22,946 bases of DNA, taken from NCBI GenBank assembly GCA_026770585.1, contig MU647078.1, positions 168,100 through 191,045 on the forward strand, in the 5' to 3' direction. The notes beneath the pieces are model-generated. The model was given only the letters and a program-made list of their open reading frames with translations, was not told the DNA's origin and made no database searches. The position numbers and the translations under genes are program-made. This document shows positions 7,418 to 14,902 of this stretch, in pieces. This DNA is from Baffinella frigidus (Eukaryota > Cryptophyceae > Cryptomonadales > Baffinellaceae). Position 1 is the stretch's first letter; each line of letters begins with the position of its first letter.

Positions 7418-7587
7418 CCACACGAGGCTACCCAGGCGAACAGAATAAAAGGGACTTTTAAAGTTTTGTAGGGAAATGATCACGTTACCGACCGCTCAGC
7501 GGTCGGTCGGTTATAACTCACTTATGGATAGGCCCTACTTGTACAGCCCCCGGGTTTGATTCTGTTCGCCTGGTTAGCCTCGTGTGG
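7418..7587. mobile_element. Family F fold-back, copy 3 (170 bp)
   Basis: Long termini, CCACACGAGGCTACCCAGGC then GAACAGAATAAA at the left, complementary to ATTCTGTTCGCC..GGTTAGCCTCGTGTGG at the right. The centre has a hairpin ACCGACCGCT/AGCGGTCGGT (about 7485-7505) next to TGATCACGT. It is nearly identical at its ends to 13111-13291. Confidence 0.8.
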
Positions 7588-7623
7588 GAAGCACGTATTA
7601 ACTACGTACAGTTCTCCTGGTGT

Positions 7624-7678
7624 AGAATTATGTTGACTGTTTGATGCAAGGTAAACATCAAATAGTCAACATAATTCT
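7624..7678. repeat. Short hairpin, 23-bp arms and 9-nt loop
   Basis: AGAATTATGTTGACTGTTTGATG is complementary to 7656-7678 with a single mismatch. It is isolated from the other families. A precursor-type hairpin RNA is possible in principle; nothing here shows transcription. Confidence 0.6.
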
Positions 7679-7740
7679 GAGAGCCGTTTTGAAAAGGCAA
7701 GAACGCCCTGAGTAAAGACGAGTGAGCAGCATGTGTAAGT

Positions 7741-7815
7741 TTTGACAATGTGTACAATGTGTACAATGTTGCAACGTCCACAAAGTTACAATGTGTGTTT
7801 ACAATGTACAGTGTT
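7741..7815. repeat. ACAATGTGT short tandem repeat
   Basis: Repeats of (T/G)TACAATGT with interruptions, related to 7262-7345. Confidence 0.65.
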
Positions 7816-7966
7816 TGTCAAGGACAGCATCCAATGCTGCTTGGCTGTGAGGATGACTCTCTTCAGGCACACCGTGTAGTGTTTCTCACAGTATGTGCCA
7901 CGCATCACGGCGAACGGGGCGGCTCCAAAAGCCCTCTTGAAAAGTCAAGCCCGCTACTTCACGGAT

Positions 7967-8052
7967 ACAGTCCAGTCCATCTCAACGATTTGTACTAGAA
8001 TCTTATCTACTAGAATCTTATCCATTGCCCTGGAACCTAACCGGAATTTCGC
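7967..8052 (+). repeat. Dispersed repeat, inverted partner of 14808-14870
   Basis: CAGTCCATCTCAACGATTTG, then GTACTAGAATCTTATC (doubled here) and CCGGAATTT, matches the reverse complement of 14808-14870. The rest of 7816-8199 shows nothing I can identify apart from a GTGTAGTGTTTCTC motif at about 7874. Confidence 0.55.
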
Positions 8053-8199
8053 CTTCAATTCAAGGCGCAAAGGAACTCGGCCGCTGCTAAGTGGGTGGCC
8101 CAGGTTGACATCAGAGGCCCAAGTTGATTGTGGTTCTGCTAACTGGCATGAAGAAGTAGACGCGCGAGTGGGCCCGGCCGGCAGGCTGGCGGAGGGGGG

Positions 8200-8779
8200 N
8201 NNNNNNNNNNNNNNNNNNNNNNNNNNNNNNNNNNNNNNNNNNNNNNNNNNNNNNNNNNNNNNNNNNNNNNNNNNNNNNNNNNNNNNNNNNNNNNNNNNNN
8301 NNNNNNNNNNNNNNNNNNNNNNNNNNNNNNNNNNNNNNNNNNNNNNNNNNNNNNNNNNNNNNNNNNNNNNNNNNNNNNNNNNNNNNNNNNNNNNNNNNNN
8401 NNNNNNNNNNNNNNNNNNNNNNNNNNNNNNNNNNNNNNNNNNNNNNNNNNNNNNNNNNNNNNNNNNNNNNNNNNNNNNNNNNNNNNNNNNNNNNNNNNNN
8501 NNNNNNNNNNNNNNNNNNNNNNNNNNNNNNNNNNNNNNNNNNNNNNNNNNNNNNNNNNNNNNNNNNNNNNNNNNNNNNNNNNNNNNNNNNNNNNNNNNNN
8601 NNNNNNNNNNNNNNNNNNNNNNNNNNNNNNNNNNNNNNNNNNNNNNNNNNNNNNNNNNNNNNNNNNNNNNNNNNNNNNNNNNNNNNNNNNNNNNNNNNNN
8701 NNNNNNNNNNNNNNNNNNNNNNNNNNNNNNNNNNNNNNNNNNNNNNNNNNNNNNNNNNNNNNNNNNNNNNNNNNNNNNN
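8200..8779. other. Assembly gap (580 N)
   Basis: A run of 580 undetermined bases. The right edge is a GAGAGG microsatellite to about 8845 and the left edge a G-run, which suggests sequencing or assembly failed in low complexity. Confidence 1.
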
Positions 8780-8849
8780 GAGAGGGAGAGGGAGAGGGAG
8801 AAGGAGAGGGAGAGGGAGAGGGGTGGAGAGAGAAAGAGCGGGAGGTCTA

Positions 8850-9069
8850 ATGTAGAAATGGGCTCCGCGCGGAATCAAGGTCAGGCCAGAAGGTCAGGAC
8901 ATTCGATAAAAAATCGTCGAAGATGAATTTTCATGCTATCTTAGGCATTGCCACGATGAAATAGAACCAAACACCCGCAACATGTCACAAAACGGGGGAA
9001 ATCGATGTGTCGACATTCCTGACCTCCTTGCCTGACGTTCTAAAATTCCGCGCGGAGCCCATTTCTACA
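8850..9069. mobile_element. Family H fold-back, copy 2
   Basis: Left TGTAGAAATGGGCTCCGCGC and right complement ending TTCTACA, with an inner AAGGTCAGGCCAG/ CTGACCTCCTTGCCTGAC pair. The interior ATGCTATCTTAGGCATTG is shared with 14567-14772 and resembles a phrase in family I. Confidence 0.7.
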
Positions 9070-9145
9070 ATATGACTGAAGGCTAGACACCAGCCTTGAG
9101 TCATAGCGGTCTAGCCTTGAGTAAAAACAATGGGAGGTTCGTAAC

Positions 9146-9189
9146 CTTGACAAGCTGCGGACCAAGGCCCTTGTAGAGCTCCAGGATCC
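9146..9189 (-). pseudogene. Second copy of carrier exon segment, truncated
   Basis: Minus-strand reading ILELYKGLGPQLVK followed by AAG|GTTACG, the same junction as 9350. Compared with 9350-9393 the three base differences are all at third codon positions and silent (GGC/GGG, CTG/CTC, CCC/CCG). The 5' part of the exon is missing: it starts at a GA tract with no AG acceptor, so it cannot splice as is. It is a truncated paralogous exon or the other allele placed in tandem by assembly. Confidence 0.5.
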
Positions 9190-9334
9190 CGAAAGAGAGA
9201 GAGAGCGAGAGATCGAGCGAGAGCGTGCGAGAAAGAGAGCGAGAGAGAGAGGGCGAGAAAGAGAGAGAGCGAGAGCGAGCGAGAGAGAGAGAGAGAGCGT
9301 GCGAGAGAGAGAGAGAGAGCGAGAGAGAGAGAGA
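9190..9334. repeat. GA-rich microsatellite between two exon copies
   Basis: Imperfect (GA)n with GC interruptions, about 145 bp, lying directly between the two copies of the carrier exon segment. Confidence 0.95.
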
Positions 9335-9349
9335 AAGGAGGCTCGTAAC

Positions 9350-9423
9350 CTTGACAAGCTGGGGACCAAGGCCCTTGTACAGCTCCAGGATGCCTCCCCG
9401 CTTTATAAGCTCCATCACCACAG
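9350..9423 (-). CDS. SLC25 mitochondrial/peroxisomal carrier, partial exon
   Basis: Minus-strand exon reading VVMELIKRGGILELYKGLGP then QLVK, with AAG|GTTACG as 5' splice site at 9348-9351 and an AG (GTGCGCAG) just upstream as a possible acceptor. The frame stays open upstream as GFSCAA, so the true start may be a little higher than 9423. The phrase G(I/V)..LYKGLGPQL is typical of the end of a carrier repeat just before the last transmembrane helix, and resembles peroxisomal nucleotide/NAD carriers. Carriers are three-repeat, about 300-residue inner-membrane or peroxisomal proteins, so this is under a tenth of one. A second copy at 9146-9189 differs only by silent changes, which supports coding origin. 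Codon use is G/C-ending. The downstream exon with the last helix was not found; 8200-8779 is unsequenced. Substrate cannot be inferred. Confidence 0.5.
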
Positions 9424-9469
9424 CTGCGCACGAGAACCCCACGTCAGTTGACTGACTACACGGTGGACC

Positions 9470-9630
9470 CACACAGCGGGCTACGAAGGGATTTTCGGCC
9501 CGACTCGGGCCGACTTTCCGTTATTTTATCCGTAGGAAACCCCCTATGTTCCTACAGTGTTGCCTACCGTAGGGTCTACGGGTTATACACTTCCGGGTTC
9601 TTCAAGAAATCCCTTAGTAGTCCTCTGTAT
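9470..9630 (+). mobile_element. Family D fold-back, degenerate copy
   Basis: Left terminus CACACAGCGGGCTACGAAGG with ATTTTCGG. The core TTATCCGTAGGAAACCCCCT and TGCCTACCGTAGGG matches other D copies. The right end (AAATCCCTTAGTAGTCCTCT) is diverged. Confidence 0.65.
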
Positions 9631-9719
9631 GGCAGGCGACACGCGAGAGCAGAAAGATGCTCTAGAGAGTCACCTACCCAGAGTCATATATCACCGAGTA
9701 TACAACAGTATACGAAGAT
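9628..9719 (-). repeat. About 92-bp dispersed repeat T, copy 1
   Basis: Nearly identical to the reverse complement of 12311-12405, about three differences. It contains GCGACACGCGAGAGCAGAAA and TCATATATCACCGAGTATAC. No open frame of note. Confidence 0.75.
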
Positions 9720-9850
9720 AATAATTTTAAAAGTAAACTCGTTCAATTTCACTAATTTTAGCCCTTTTTCGGTACCCACTTAGTCATGTAACCCCCGGAT
9801 TCCAGGGGTATTGGGCACCTAGTAGTCCACCGTGGGGTGGGTGTACGTGT

Positions 9851-9953
9851 ATCCCTTAAGTGGCGAGGGGGCCGAATTCGACCCCCACGAGGTCCTAGGC
9901 AGGTCCTAGGGCCCTACGGTAGGGCGTATGCGCCTACTCGCCACTTAAGGGAT
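9851..9953 (+). mobile_element. Family A fold-back element, copy 3 (103 bp)
   Basis: ATCCCTTAAGTGGCGAG and complement CTCGCCACTTAAGGGAT. The interior has a doubled GGTCCTAGGCA, CCCTACGGTAGGG (9912-9924) and GCGTATGCGCCTACT. This is the best-preserved copy. Confidence 0.9.
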
Positions 9954-10012
9954 AAAGCTCCAACAGCTCCATTGGTTCCAAACGCTAAAAAAATGGCTGC
10001 ACGTGGATACTC

Positions 10013-10219
10013 CCACCAGCAACCCGTAGCAGCTTTTATCGGACCCTTGCAAGAATCCGGGAATGGAATTCTTTTTTGGATTTATTCGTACGACCCTACG
10101 GTAGGAGGCCCTAGGGAACTGGGAATTGCTGACGGGGAGATTCACGGAGATATCCTTGGTTTGGCTGAAAATTACTACAGTACCCGACCCGGTTATAAGC
10201 TGCTACGGGTTGCTGGTGG
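10013..10219. mobile_element. Fold-back element O
   Basis: CCACCAGCAACCCGTAGCAG, continuing CTTTTAT, is complementary to the segment ending GCTGCTACGGGTTGCTGGTGG at 10219. The interior has a CCCTACGGTAGG core (10094-10105) and AAAATTACTACAG. No ORF shared with other copies. Confidence 0.7.
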
Positions 10220-10479
10220 ACCCGACGACAGTTGACTGAACCGGGCAGGATTTGTGCGTGGAAGTTGACTAAACCGCCCTCATTCCAAGGTGGGCCCGTC
10301 CATAGCAGAGCAGTGAGTGCACCGAGACAAAAGTCGAGAGTGGAACGTCTCAAAGCAAAAGTGGAACCTCTGTTAACTTAAGAAGTAACAGTGGAAAACC
10401 CCGCGAGGGGAACAAAGTGGTGAGGGTCGCATGGTGAAAGACCCTTTTCTCGTACTTTGAGTACTCGACGATACTCAAA

Positions 10480-10628
10480 GGGTTTCGGGTTTCGGGTTTC
10501 GGGTTTCGGGTATAGAGTTTCGGGTTTCGGGTATCGAGTTTCGGGTGTAGGGTTTCGGGTATAGAGTTTCGGGTTTCGGGTTTCGGGTTTCGGGTGTCGG
10601 GTTTCGGGTGTCGGGTTCCGGGGTTAGG
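10480..10628 (+). repeat. TTTCGGG array, telomere-like variant
   Basis: About 19 units of GGGTTTC, with GGGTATAGAGTTTC and GGGTGTAGG variants, ending GGGGTTAGGG. A degenerate plant/alga-type heptamer tract lying inside the sequence, not at a chromosome end that I can see. Confidence 0.8.
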
Positions 10629-10722
10629 GTGAGACCTCTGGCACCCCCCATATCGCTCTTCCCTGCGCGACACTGGAGGATCGCCCGGCACCTGCAAACA
10701 AGGCCGGAGGATCAGTCAACTA
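10618..10722 (+). repeat. Blocks repeated near 11551-11666
   Basis: CCGGGGTTAGGG..GACCTCTG.CACCCCCCATATCGCTCTTC (10618-10662) recurs inverted at 11552-11596. The next block, GCGACACTG..G.ATCGCCCGGCA.CTG and ending AGTCAACT at 10722, recurs directly at about 11610-11666. Confidence 0.65.
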
Positions 10723-10763
10723 TCGTCGGGCACAGACACAACCCACCACAACATGTGCATCGT

Positions 10764-10888
10764 CAGAGATTGATAATTTATTGCCAAACAGTCAGCGTCA
10801 GTGTCGCACATGCGACGCATCGTGCCATTACTGTACCCCGTGTCGGCCGCTCATTCGAGCATTTTCCGGATGGGTTCTAACTCCACCT
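10764..10888 (+). repeat. Dispersed repeat J, copy 2
   Basis: Aligns with 2431-2560: TAATTTATTGCCAAACA, CGCATCGTGCCATTACTGTA, GTGTCGGCCGCTC, TTTTCCGGATG. Confidence 0.65.
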
Positions 10889-10935
10889 CCCATCAGTGCG
10901 TCGTCAAACTCTTTGCTCAAACTCATACGAGGTGG

Positions 10936-11092
10936 CTCATACTGGTTGCCACCATATGCATCGTCAAACTCCTTGCTGTCAGGCTAGTTTGCAGACAGTA
11001 GTTTGCAGACAGGGCCCCGGAGCCCACTACTGTCTGCAAACTAGCCTGACAGCAAGGAGTTTGACGATGCATATGGTGGCAAAGAGTATGAG
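10936..11092. repeat. Long hairpin with 55-bp perfect arms (U)
   Basis: 10948-11002 is perfectly complementary to 11026-11080, with a 23-nt loop (TTGCAGACAGGGCCCCGGAG...). CTCATAC (10936-10942) pairs with GTATGAG (11086-11092) outside a short unpaired stretch. An imperfect extension uses CGTCAAACTCTTTGCTC (about 10903) with GAGCAAAGATTTTGACG. No gene. Confidence 0.85.
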
Positions 11093-11102
11093 CAAAGATT
11101 TT

Positions 11103-11216
11103 GACGAGCCCGCGCCGGCCCCGGAGCCCGCGCCGGTTGACTGATCATTTGACTGATCAGTTGACTGATCGTCGATCCTGATCACTTTACTGATGAGTTG
11201 ACTGATGAGTTGACTG
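11103..11216. repeat. TTGACTGAT(C/G) short tandem repeat and GC palindrome
   Basis: GCGCCGGCCCCGGAGCCCGC block (repeats GCCCCGGAGCCC from the neighbouring hairpin loop), then six or so units of (A/G)TTGACTGAT(C/G)A. The tract adjoins element P; GATC-rich sequence of the same type lies on its other side. Confidence 0.7.
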
Positions 11217-11384
11217 ATCTCATCCGGCCAGGTATTTAATTTAAATGCTCAGCGGAGTTCCCCATACAACGAAAATTACTACACAAGCGATAAAAGAGTC
11301 GTGTCCGAAAGATCGTGTGTAGTAATTTTCGTACATTCGGGGAACTCCCGAGCATTTAATTTAAATACCTGACCGGATTAGATC
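11217..11384. mobile_element. Fold-back element P, long interrupted arms
   Basis: GTATTTAATTTAAATGCTC, GGAGTTCCCC and CGAAAATTACTACACA at the left pair in the same order with the right side to 11384. It carries the GTGTAGTAATTTTC motif in both arms (about 11268-11285 and 11321-11335). Confidence 0.8.
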
Positions 11385-11436
11385 AATTGTCTGATCACTT
11401 GACAACGGATCGTCGATCCGCAGATAACGAGCGACA

Positions 11437-11540
11437 CGTTTCTTAAGGCTCATAGACTTTTGTATCACTCAACTCAAGGCTCAAGGGCCTCATTTAGGAC
11501 CTGTATCGAGAGTAATGAAGAAGAAGAAGGAAAAAGTTGC
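11437..11540 (+). mobile_element. SINE-like repeat N, copy 1, (GAA)n tail
   Basis: CGTTTCTTAAGGCTCATAGA...GGCTCAAGGGCCTCATTT...GGACCTG.ATCGAGAGTAATGAAGAAGAAGAAGG. It matches 20886-20985 over about 100 bp. A conserved body followed by AATAAAGAAGAAG is the form of a short retroposon 3' end. No pol III boxes were seen in this copy. Confidence 0.55.
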
Positions 11541-11725
11541 GAGCGCGGGGAAGAGCGATATGGGGGGTGTCAGAGGTCCAACCCTAACCCCGGAACCCGC
11601 AGATAACGAGCGACACTGCAGAATCGCCCGGCATCTGCGCCCGAGGCCGCTAGGATTAGTCAACTGGTGAGATCCGGTGAGCCTGATGGGGATGGGCTAG
11701 ATGACGCCCTGCGTGCCCGAAGCCA

Positions 11726-11755
11726 GGAGGGGGGGGGGGGGGGGGGGGGAAGGAA

Positions 11756-11786
<31 letters not shown>

Positions 11787-11899
11787 AGAAAGAGAGGGAG
11801 GGAGAGAGGGAGGGAGGGAGGGAGAGAGAGAAGGAGGGAGGGAGGGAGGGAGGGAGGGAGAGAGGGAGGGAGGGAGGGAGAGAGAGAGGGGGACCGAGC

Positions 11900-11933
<34 letters not shown>

Positions 11934-11935
11934 CA
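11726..11935. repeat. G-run / GGGA / GA low-complexity tract
   Basis: Two G-runs of about 20-30, then (GGGA)n and (GA)n. Glycine/arginine-rich frames here are artefacts. Confidence 0.95.
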
Positions 11936-12029
11936 GCTGGCGAGCCTGATTACCAGAACAGCTCTAGGGGCGAGGGCGTTCCATGTAAAGCAAAATCTAA
12001 TCAGGAAATTGGAGCCGTTTAGGAGGTAG

Positions 12030-12183
12030 GGGTGGGGGGTTTAGGGTCTAGGGTTGTAGGGGCGGGGGGTTTAGGGTCTAGGGTGTAGGGTGTAGGGTGT
12101 AGGGTGTAGGGTTGAAGGTTGAGGGTTGAGGGTTGAGGGGGGGGGGTGTAGGGAGTAGGGAGTAGGGGTGAAGGGTTGAAGGT

Positions 12184-12215
<32 letters not shown>

Positions 12216-12222
12216 GGTGGGG
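12030..12222 (+). repeat. GGGTTTA/GGGTGTA/GGGTTGA arrays
   Basis: GGTTTAGGGTCTAGGGT appears twice, then (GTAGGGT)n and (GGGTTGA)n runs with a G-run. Degenerate telomere-like heptamers. Confidence 0.8.
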
Positions 12223-12310
12223 GCGGGACCGGGCGGCAGGGAAGGTCGCAGTGGACGCGATCACCGTCGCGATGGCCCCTGCTCTCCGAAACCGCGCGTT
12301 TTCAGGTGCG

Positions 12311-12405
12311 TATAATCTTCGTATACTGTTGCATACTCGGTGATATATGACTCTGGGTAGGTGACTCTCTAGAGCATCTTTCTGCTCTCGCGTGTCGCCT
12401 CCCAT
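12311..12405 (+). repeat. Dispersed repeat T, copy 2
   Basis: Near-identical inverted partner of 9628-9719 with about three substitutions; low divergence implies recent duplication. It is preceded by CCCCTGCTCTCCGAAACCGC, which recurs near 12447. Confidence 0.75.
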
Positions 12406-12475
12406 AGACTACATAATTACATGTATAGCAAACACGCCCGGTCCTGTCCCCTGCGCTCCGAAACCGCGCGAGTTA

Positions 12476-12562
12476 GGGGGAGCCCGGGTTCGTTTCTGCG
12501 CCAAAGTTGGTTTTTGTACCCCACACCCCGCATGTCAACTTGCGAATAGTCTGTTAACCCGA
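12476..12562 (-). mobile_element. Family M arm, solo copy
   Basis: Reverse complement of the M arm: the minus strand reads GGGTTAACAGACTATTCGCA, AGTTGACATGC, GGGGTACAAA and GAACCCGGGCTCC. It aligns with 17976-18090 and 20730-20808. Confidence 0.55.
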
Positions 12563-12791
12563 GCGCCCCTGCGCCCAACCCCCGCGTTTTCGCGTTTAGG
12601 GGTGCGTGATTCCACACGGTGGACTGCGAGGTCCCCAAGAAGACAGGAATCCGGGAGTTGCGTGACTAAATTTGTACCGGGAAAGAGCTGAACCCAGTGA
12701 AATTGGACGAGACCTTGGTTTTAAATGACGCTTTTAAAAGAAAAGGTGGCGTGGGCGTCGGACCGAGGGAGAAGGAGTGCAAGGACGCCGC

Positions 12792-12871
12792 CCCAGGGTG
12801 TAAATTAGAATGTGCGTGTGCGTGTGCGTGTGCGTGTGGGTGTGGGTGTGGGTGTGTGTGTTCGCGCGCGC

Positions 12872-12918
<47 letters not shown>

Positions 12919-13005
12919 CGTGCGTGTGTGAGTGAGTGAGTGACAGAGCGCGAGCAATAAATCCCAGTTGTTCGCAGCGGGTTACACAGGGTGCAAATTA
13001 GAGCT
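12792..13005. repeat. GT/GC microsatellite flanked by a 16-bp direct repeat
   Basis: (GTGTGC)n, (GTGTGG)n and (GT)n at about 12809-12945. The left flank CAGGGTGTAAATTAGA (about 12796) recurs as CAGGGTGCAAATTAGA (about 12987) on the right. Confidence 0.8.
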
Positions 13006-13110
13006 ATATCCCTAGAGCTAGATCCCCAAGACACGCTCGTTTGCTCCTGGGCGGAGGCCGTGCTCTTCTTTATCTAAATCTTTGTAGCTACTGTCGAACA
13101 CGTTGCAGCC

Positions 13111-13291
13111 GCCACACGAGGCTACCTATGCGAACAGAATAAATGTCGATTGTAAACGTGTGTAGTAATTTTCAGATGAAAAACAGCGACTTTACACAAG
13201 TCCCACCGCTCAGCGGCCCGAAACGTGACCATTTCCCCACAAAACTTTAAAAGTCCCTTTTATTCTGTTCGCCTGGGTAGCCTCGTGTGGC
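13111..13291. mobile_element. Family F fold-back, copy 4 (181 bp)
   Basis: Termini of about 32 bp, GCCACACGAGGCTACCTATG then CGAACAGAATAAA, and the complement to 13291. The interior has TGTCGATTGTAAACG, GTGTAGTAATTTTC (about 13160) and an ACCGCTCAGCGG core near 13204. Confidence 0.85.
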
Positions 13292-13460
13292 GGGGGGGGG
13301 GGCGTCGGACCGAGGAGGAAGGACTTGAGGGTGGAGAGGGCGAGGGAGGGGAGGAGAGGGTCCATATGATGTATTTGTTGAGGGTGTACATGCCTACCGC
13401 CATGGGGGGGGGGGAGGACCGAGGAGAAAGGACTGGATGGTGGAGAGGCGCCCACGGTAG
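13290..13460. other. G-rich duplicated filler
   Basis: GGACCGAGGA(G)GAAAGGACT...GGTGGAGAGG occurs at about 13308, 13426 and again near 14050 and 14087. No gene. Confidence 0.45.
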
Positions 13461-13498
13461 GATCGTACGGTAGGATTGTACAGGACCCTAGGACGTTA

Positions 13499-13672
13499 AT
13501 AGTGACGCAACCTATAATTCGATTTGTAAAGCAACTCGTTCTGGTACAAATTATAAAACAAAGGCCATTTAAAACTAAAAATGGCTCCGATTCCTTTTTA
13601 AACGAGGTCTCGTTTTATCATTTGTACCATAACGAGTTACTTTACAAAACTAATTACAGGTTGCGTCACTAT
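13499..13672. mobile_element. Fold-back element V, about 50-bp arms
   Basis: ATAGTGACGCAACCTATAAT, ..TTTGTAAAG.AACTCGTT..GGTACAAAT pairs with the right side to ATTACAGGTTGCGTCACTAT at 13672. The arms meet around GGTACAAAT/ATTTGTACC. Possible TA target site at both ends. Confidence 0.8.
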
Positions 13673-13679
13673 GAACGTA

Positions 13680-13805
13680 CCACGCCAGGATGCTCGAAAC
13701 ACCCACTTTGGACATCTTTCAAGGGAAACCCCTTGAATCCTTAAGTCAACCCCGTCAGATCTTACGTGGATAAGGCGTCGGTTTCCCTCGACCAATCTGG
13801 CGTGG
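13680..13805. mobile_element. Element Q, copy 1 (126 bp)
   Basis: Termini CCACGCCAGG and TCTGGCGTGG. The body (GCTCGAAACACCCACTTTGG, CTTAAGTCAAC, GATAAGGCGTCGGTTTCCCT) is shared with 14940-15057. The same termini bound 21927-22064. Confidence 0.65.
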
Positions 13806-14014
13806 TAGAGCCAATCTGGTAGGACTTGGCCAGCGCGAACTTCGAACTTGCAAGATTGCGAACTTCTAGATGGACCGTAATTATTAGTAAACACCATGAT
13901 TGTACTGCAAAATTTGAATTTAAAACACTACATGTCCAAACGGGTCCATCTAGAAGTTCGCAATCTTGCAACTTCGAAGTTCGCTTTGGCCAAGTCCTAC
14001 CAGATTGGCTCTAC
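13805..14014. mobile_element. Fold-back element W, about 70-bp arms
   Basis: GTAGAGCCAATCTGGTAGGA, CTTGGCCA.CGCGAACTTCGAA, AAGATTGCGAACTTCTAGAT and GGACC pair with the mirrored right arm to 14014. The loop is about 60 bp. Its left end overlaps the right terminus of Q. Confidence 0.85.
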
Positions 14015-14112
14015 TAGGAAGGTGACACGGTGGCGTGGGGGCGTGAAACCGAGGAGAAAGGACTGCAAATGGGGGGAGGAGGACCGAGGAGGAAGGAGTG
14101 CAAAGTGGAGAG

Positions 14113-14440
14113 GCGCGTGCTCCCTTTCATCCACAGAATCCGGTCTCTTACCTGCCACACGAGGCCACCCAACCACCCATTTTAAATGTCGATTGTAGGC
14201 GTTTTGTACGGAGTTGGTCACGCGTCCCCCCGAAAAGCGGACCGACACGTGACCAAACATATGAAAATTACTGCACACTACCTCACTTCTACAGCTCCCC
14301 GGGGTTTAAAAAGGGGGTTTGATCCGCCTCGTGTGGTGCGTGCTCCCTTTCATCCGCATAATCCGGTCTCTTACCTGCAGAATCCGGTCTCTTACCATCC
14401 CCAGCGAGATTCCGGTCTCTTACCATCCCCAGCGAGATTT
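14113..14440. repeat. 42-bp direct repeat flanking a family F copy, with short tandem repeats
   Basis: GTGCTCCCTTTCATCC(A/G)CA with AATCCGGTCTCTTACCTG occurs at 14113-14154 and 14337-14378, immediately on either side of the F element. The tract continues with CCGGTCTCTTACC and ATCCCCAGCGAGATT repeats to about 14440. Confidence 0.75.
14155..14336. mobile_element. Family F fold-back, copy 5 (182 bp)
   Basis: CCACACGAGGC and complement GCCTCGTGTGG. The interior has ATGTCGATTGTAGGCGTTTT, GGAGTTGGTCACG...CGTGACCAA and GAAAATTACTGCACAC. It is related in inverse orientation to 2290-2426. Confidence 0.8.
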
Positions 14441-14566
14441 AATGCAGAAAAAAATCGATTTTAAACACCGCTTGTGTTATCTTCAGAGCGTAATTTGCTA
14501 TCGTGTAATTTGCTATCGTTTGATATCGCTTGCTGTCGCGGCCTAAGCCCTAACCCCTGCCACTTA

Positions 14567-14772
14567 TTGTCGAAATGGGCTTCGCGCGGAATCGAGGTCA
14601 GGTCAGGAAATCAGGAAATTTCCCAAAAATGGACTTTTATGCTATCTCAGGCATGTTTTTTTTATCTCAAAATAGCATCTCCCACCCAAAAGATGTCACA
14701 AAAAGGCAAACACATAAAAAAATGTTGCTGACCTGACCTCGATTTTTTCCGCGCGGAGCCCATTTCGACAAT
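14567..14772. mobile_element. Family H fold-back, copy 1 (206 bp)
   Basis: ATTGTCGAAATGGGCTTCGC then GCGGAA..TCGAGGTCAGGTCAG, with the complement to 14772. The interior ATGCTATCTCAGGCAT and AATAGCAT form an inner pair. Homologous to 8850-9069. Confidence 0.8.
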
Positions 14773-14807
14773 AGCAGCGACCGAAGATGTTTTCCCATAT
14801 TCTCCAA

Positions 14808-14870
14808 ATTCCGGTTCGAATCCATAGCAATGGATAAGATCCTGGTACAAATCGTTTAGATGGACTGCAC
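14808..14870 (-). repeat. Partner of the repeat at 7967-8052
   Basis: The minus strand reads GTGCAGTCCATCTAAACGAT, TTGTACCAGGATCTTATCC and AACCGGAATTT, matching 7967-8052 in inverted orientation. Confidence 0.55.
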
Positions 14871-14902
14871 CCATGAAGACCCCGGTGGCTGCTAAGTGGT
14901 AC

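Noticed and set aside
7750-7990. BTB/POZ-like phrase LGCEDDSLQAHRVVF on the plus strand
   Set aside because: It resembles the second strand of a BTB domain, but only over about 15 residues. The flanks do not fit, and the segment overlaps an ACAATGT tandem repeat and the GTGTAGTGTTTCTC element motif.
7895-8926. 343-codon frame
   Set aside because: It runs through 580 undetermined bases and ends in a GA tract; not a real reading frame.
14808-14900. Possible fifth-helix carrier segment (SKRFVPGSYPLLWIRT) following the FDQ exon
   Set aside because: It would require reading through the splice-like GTACC. The DNA is a dispersed repeat whose other copy (7967-8052) is interrupted by stops, and the carrier signature residues are not in place.
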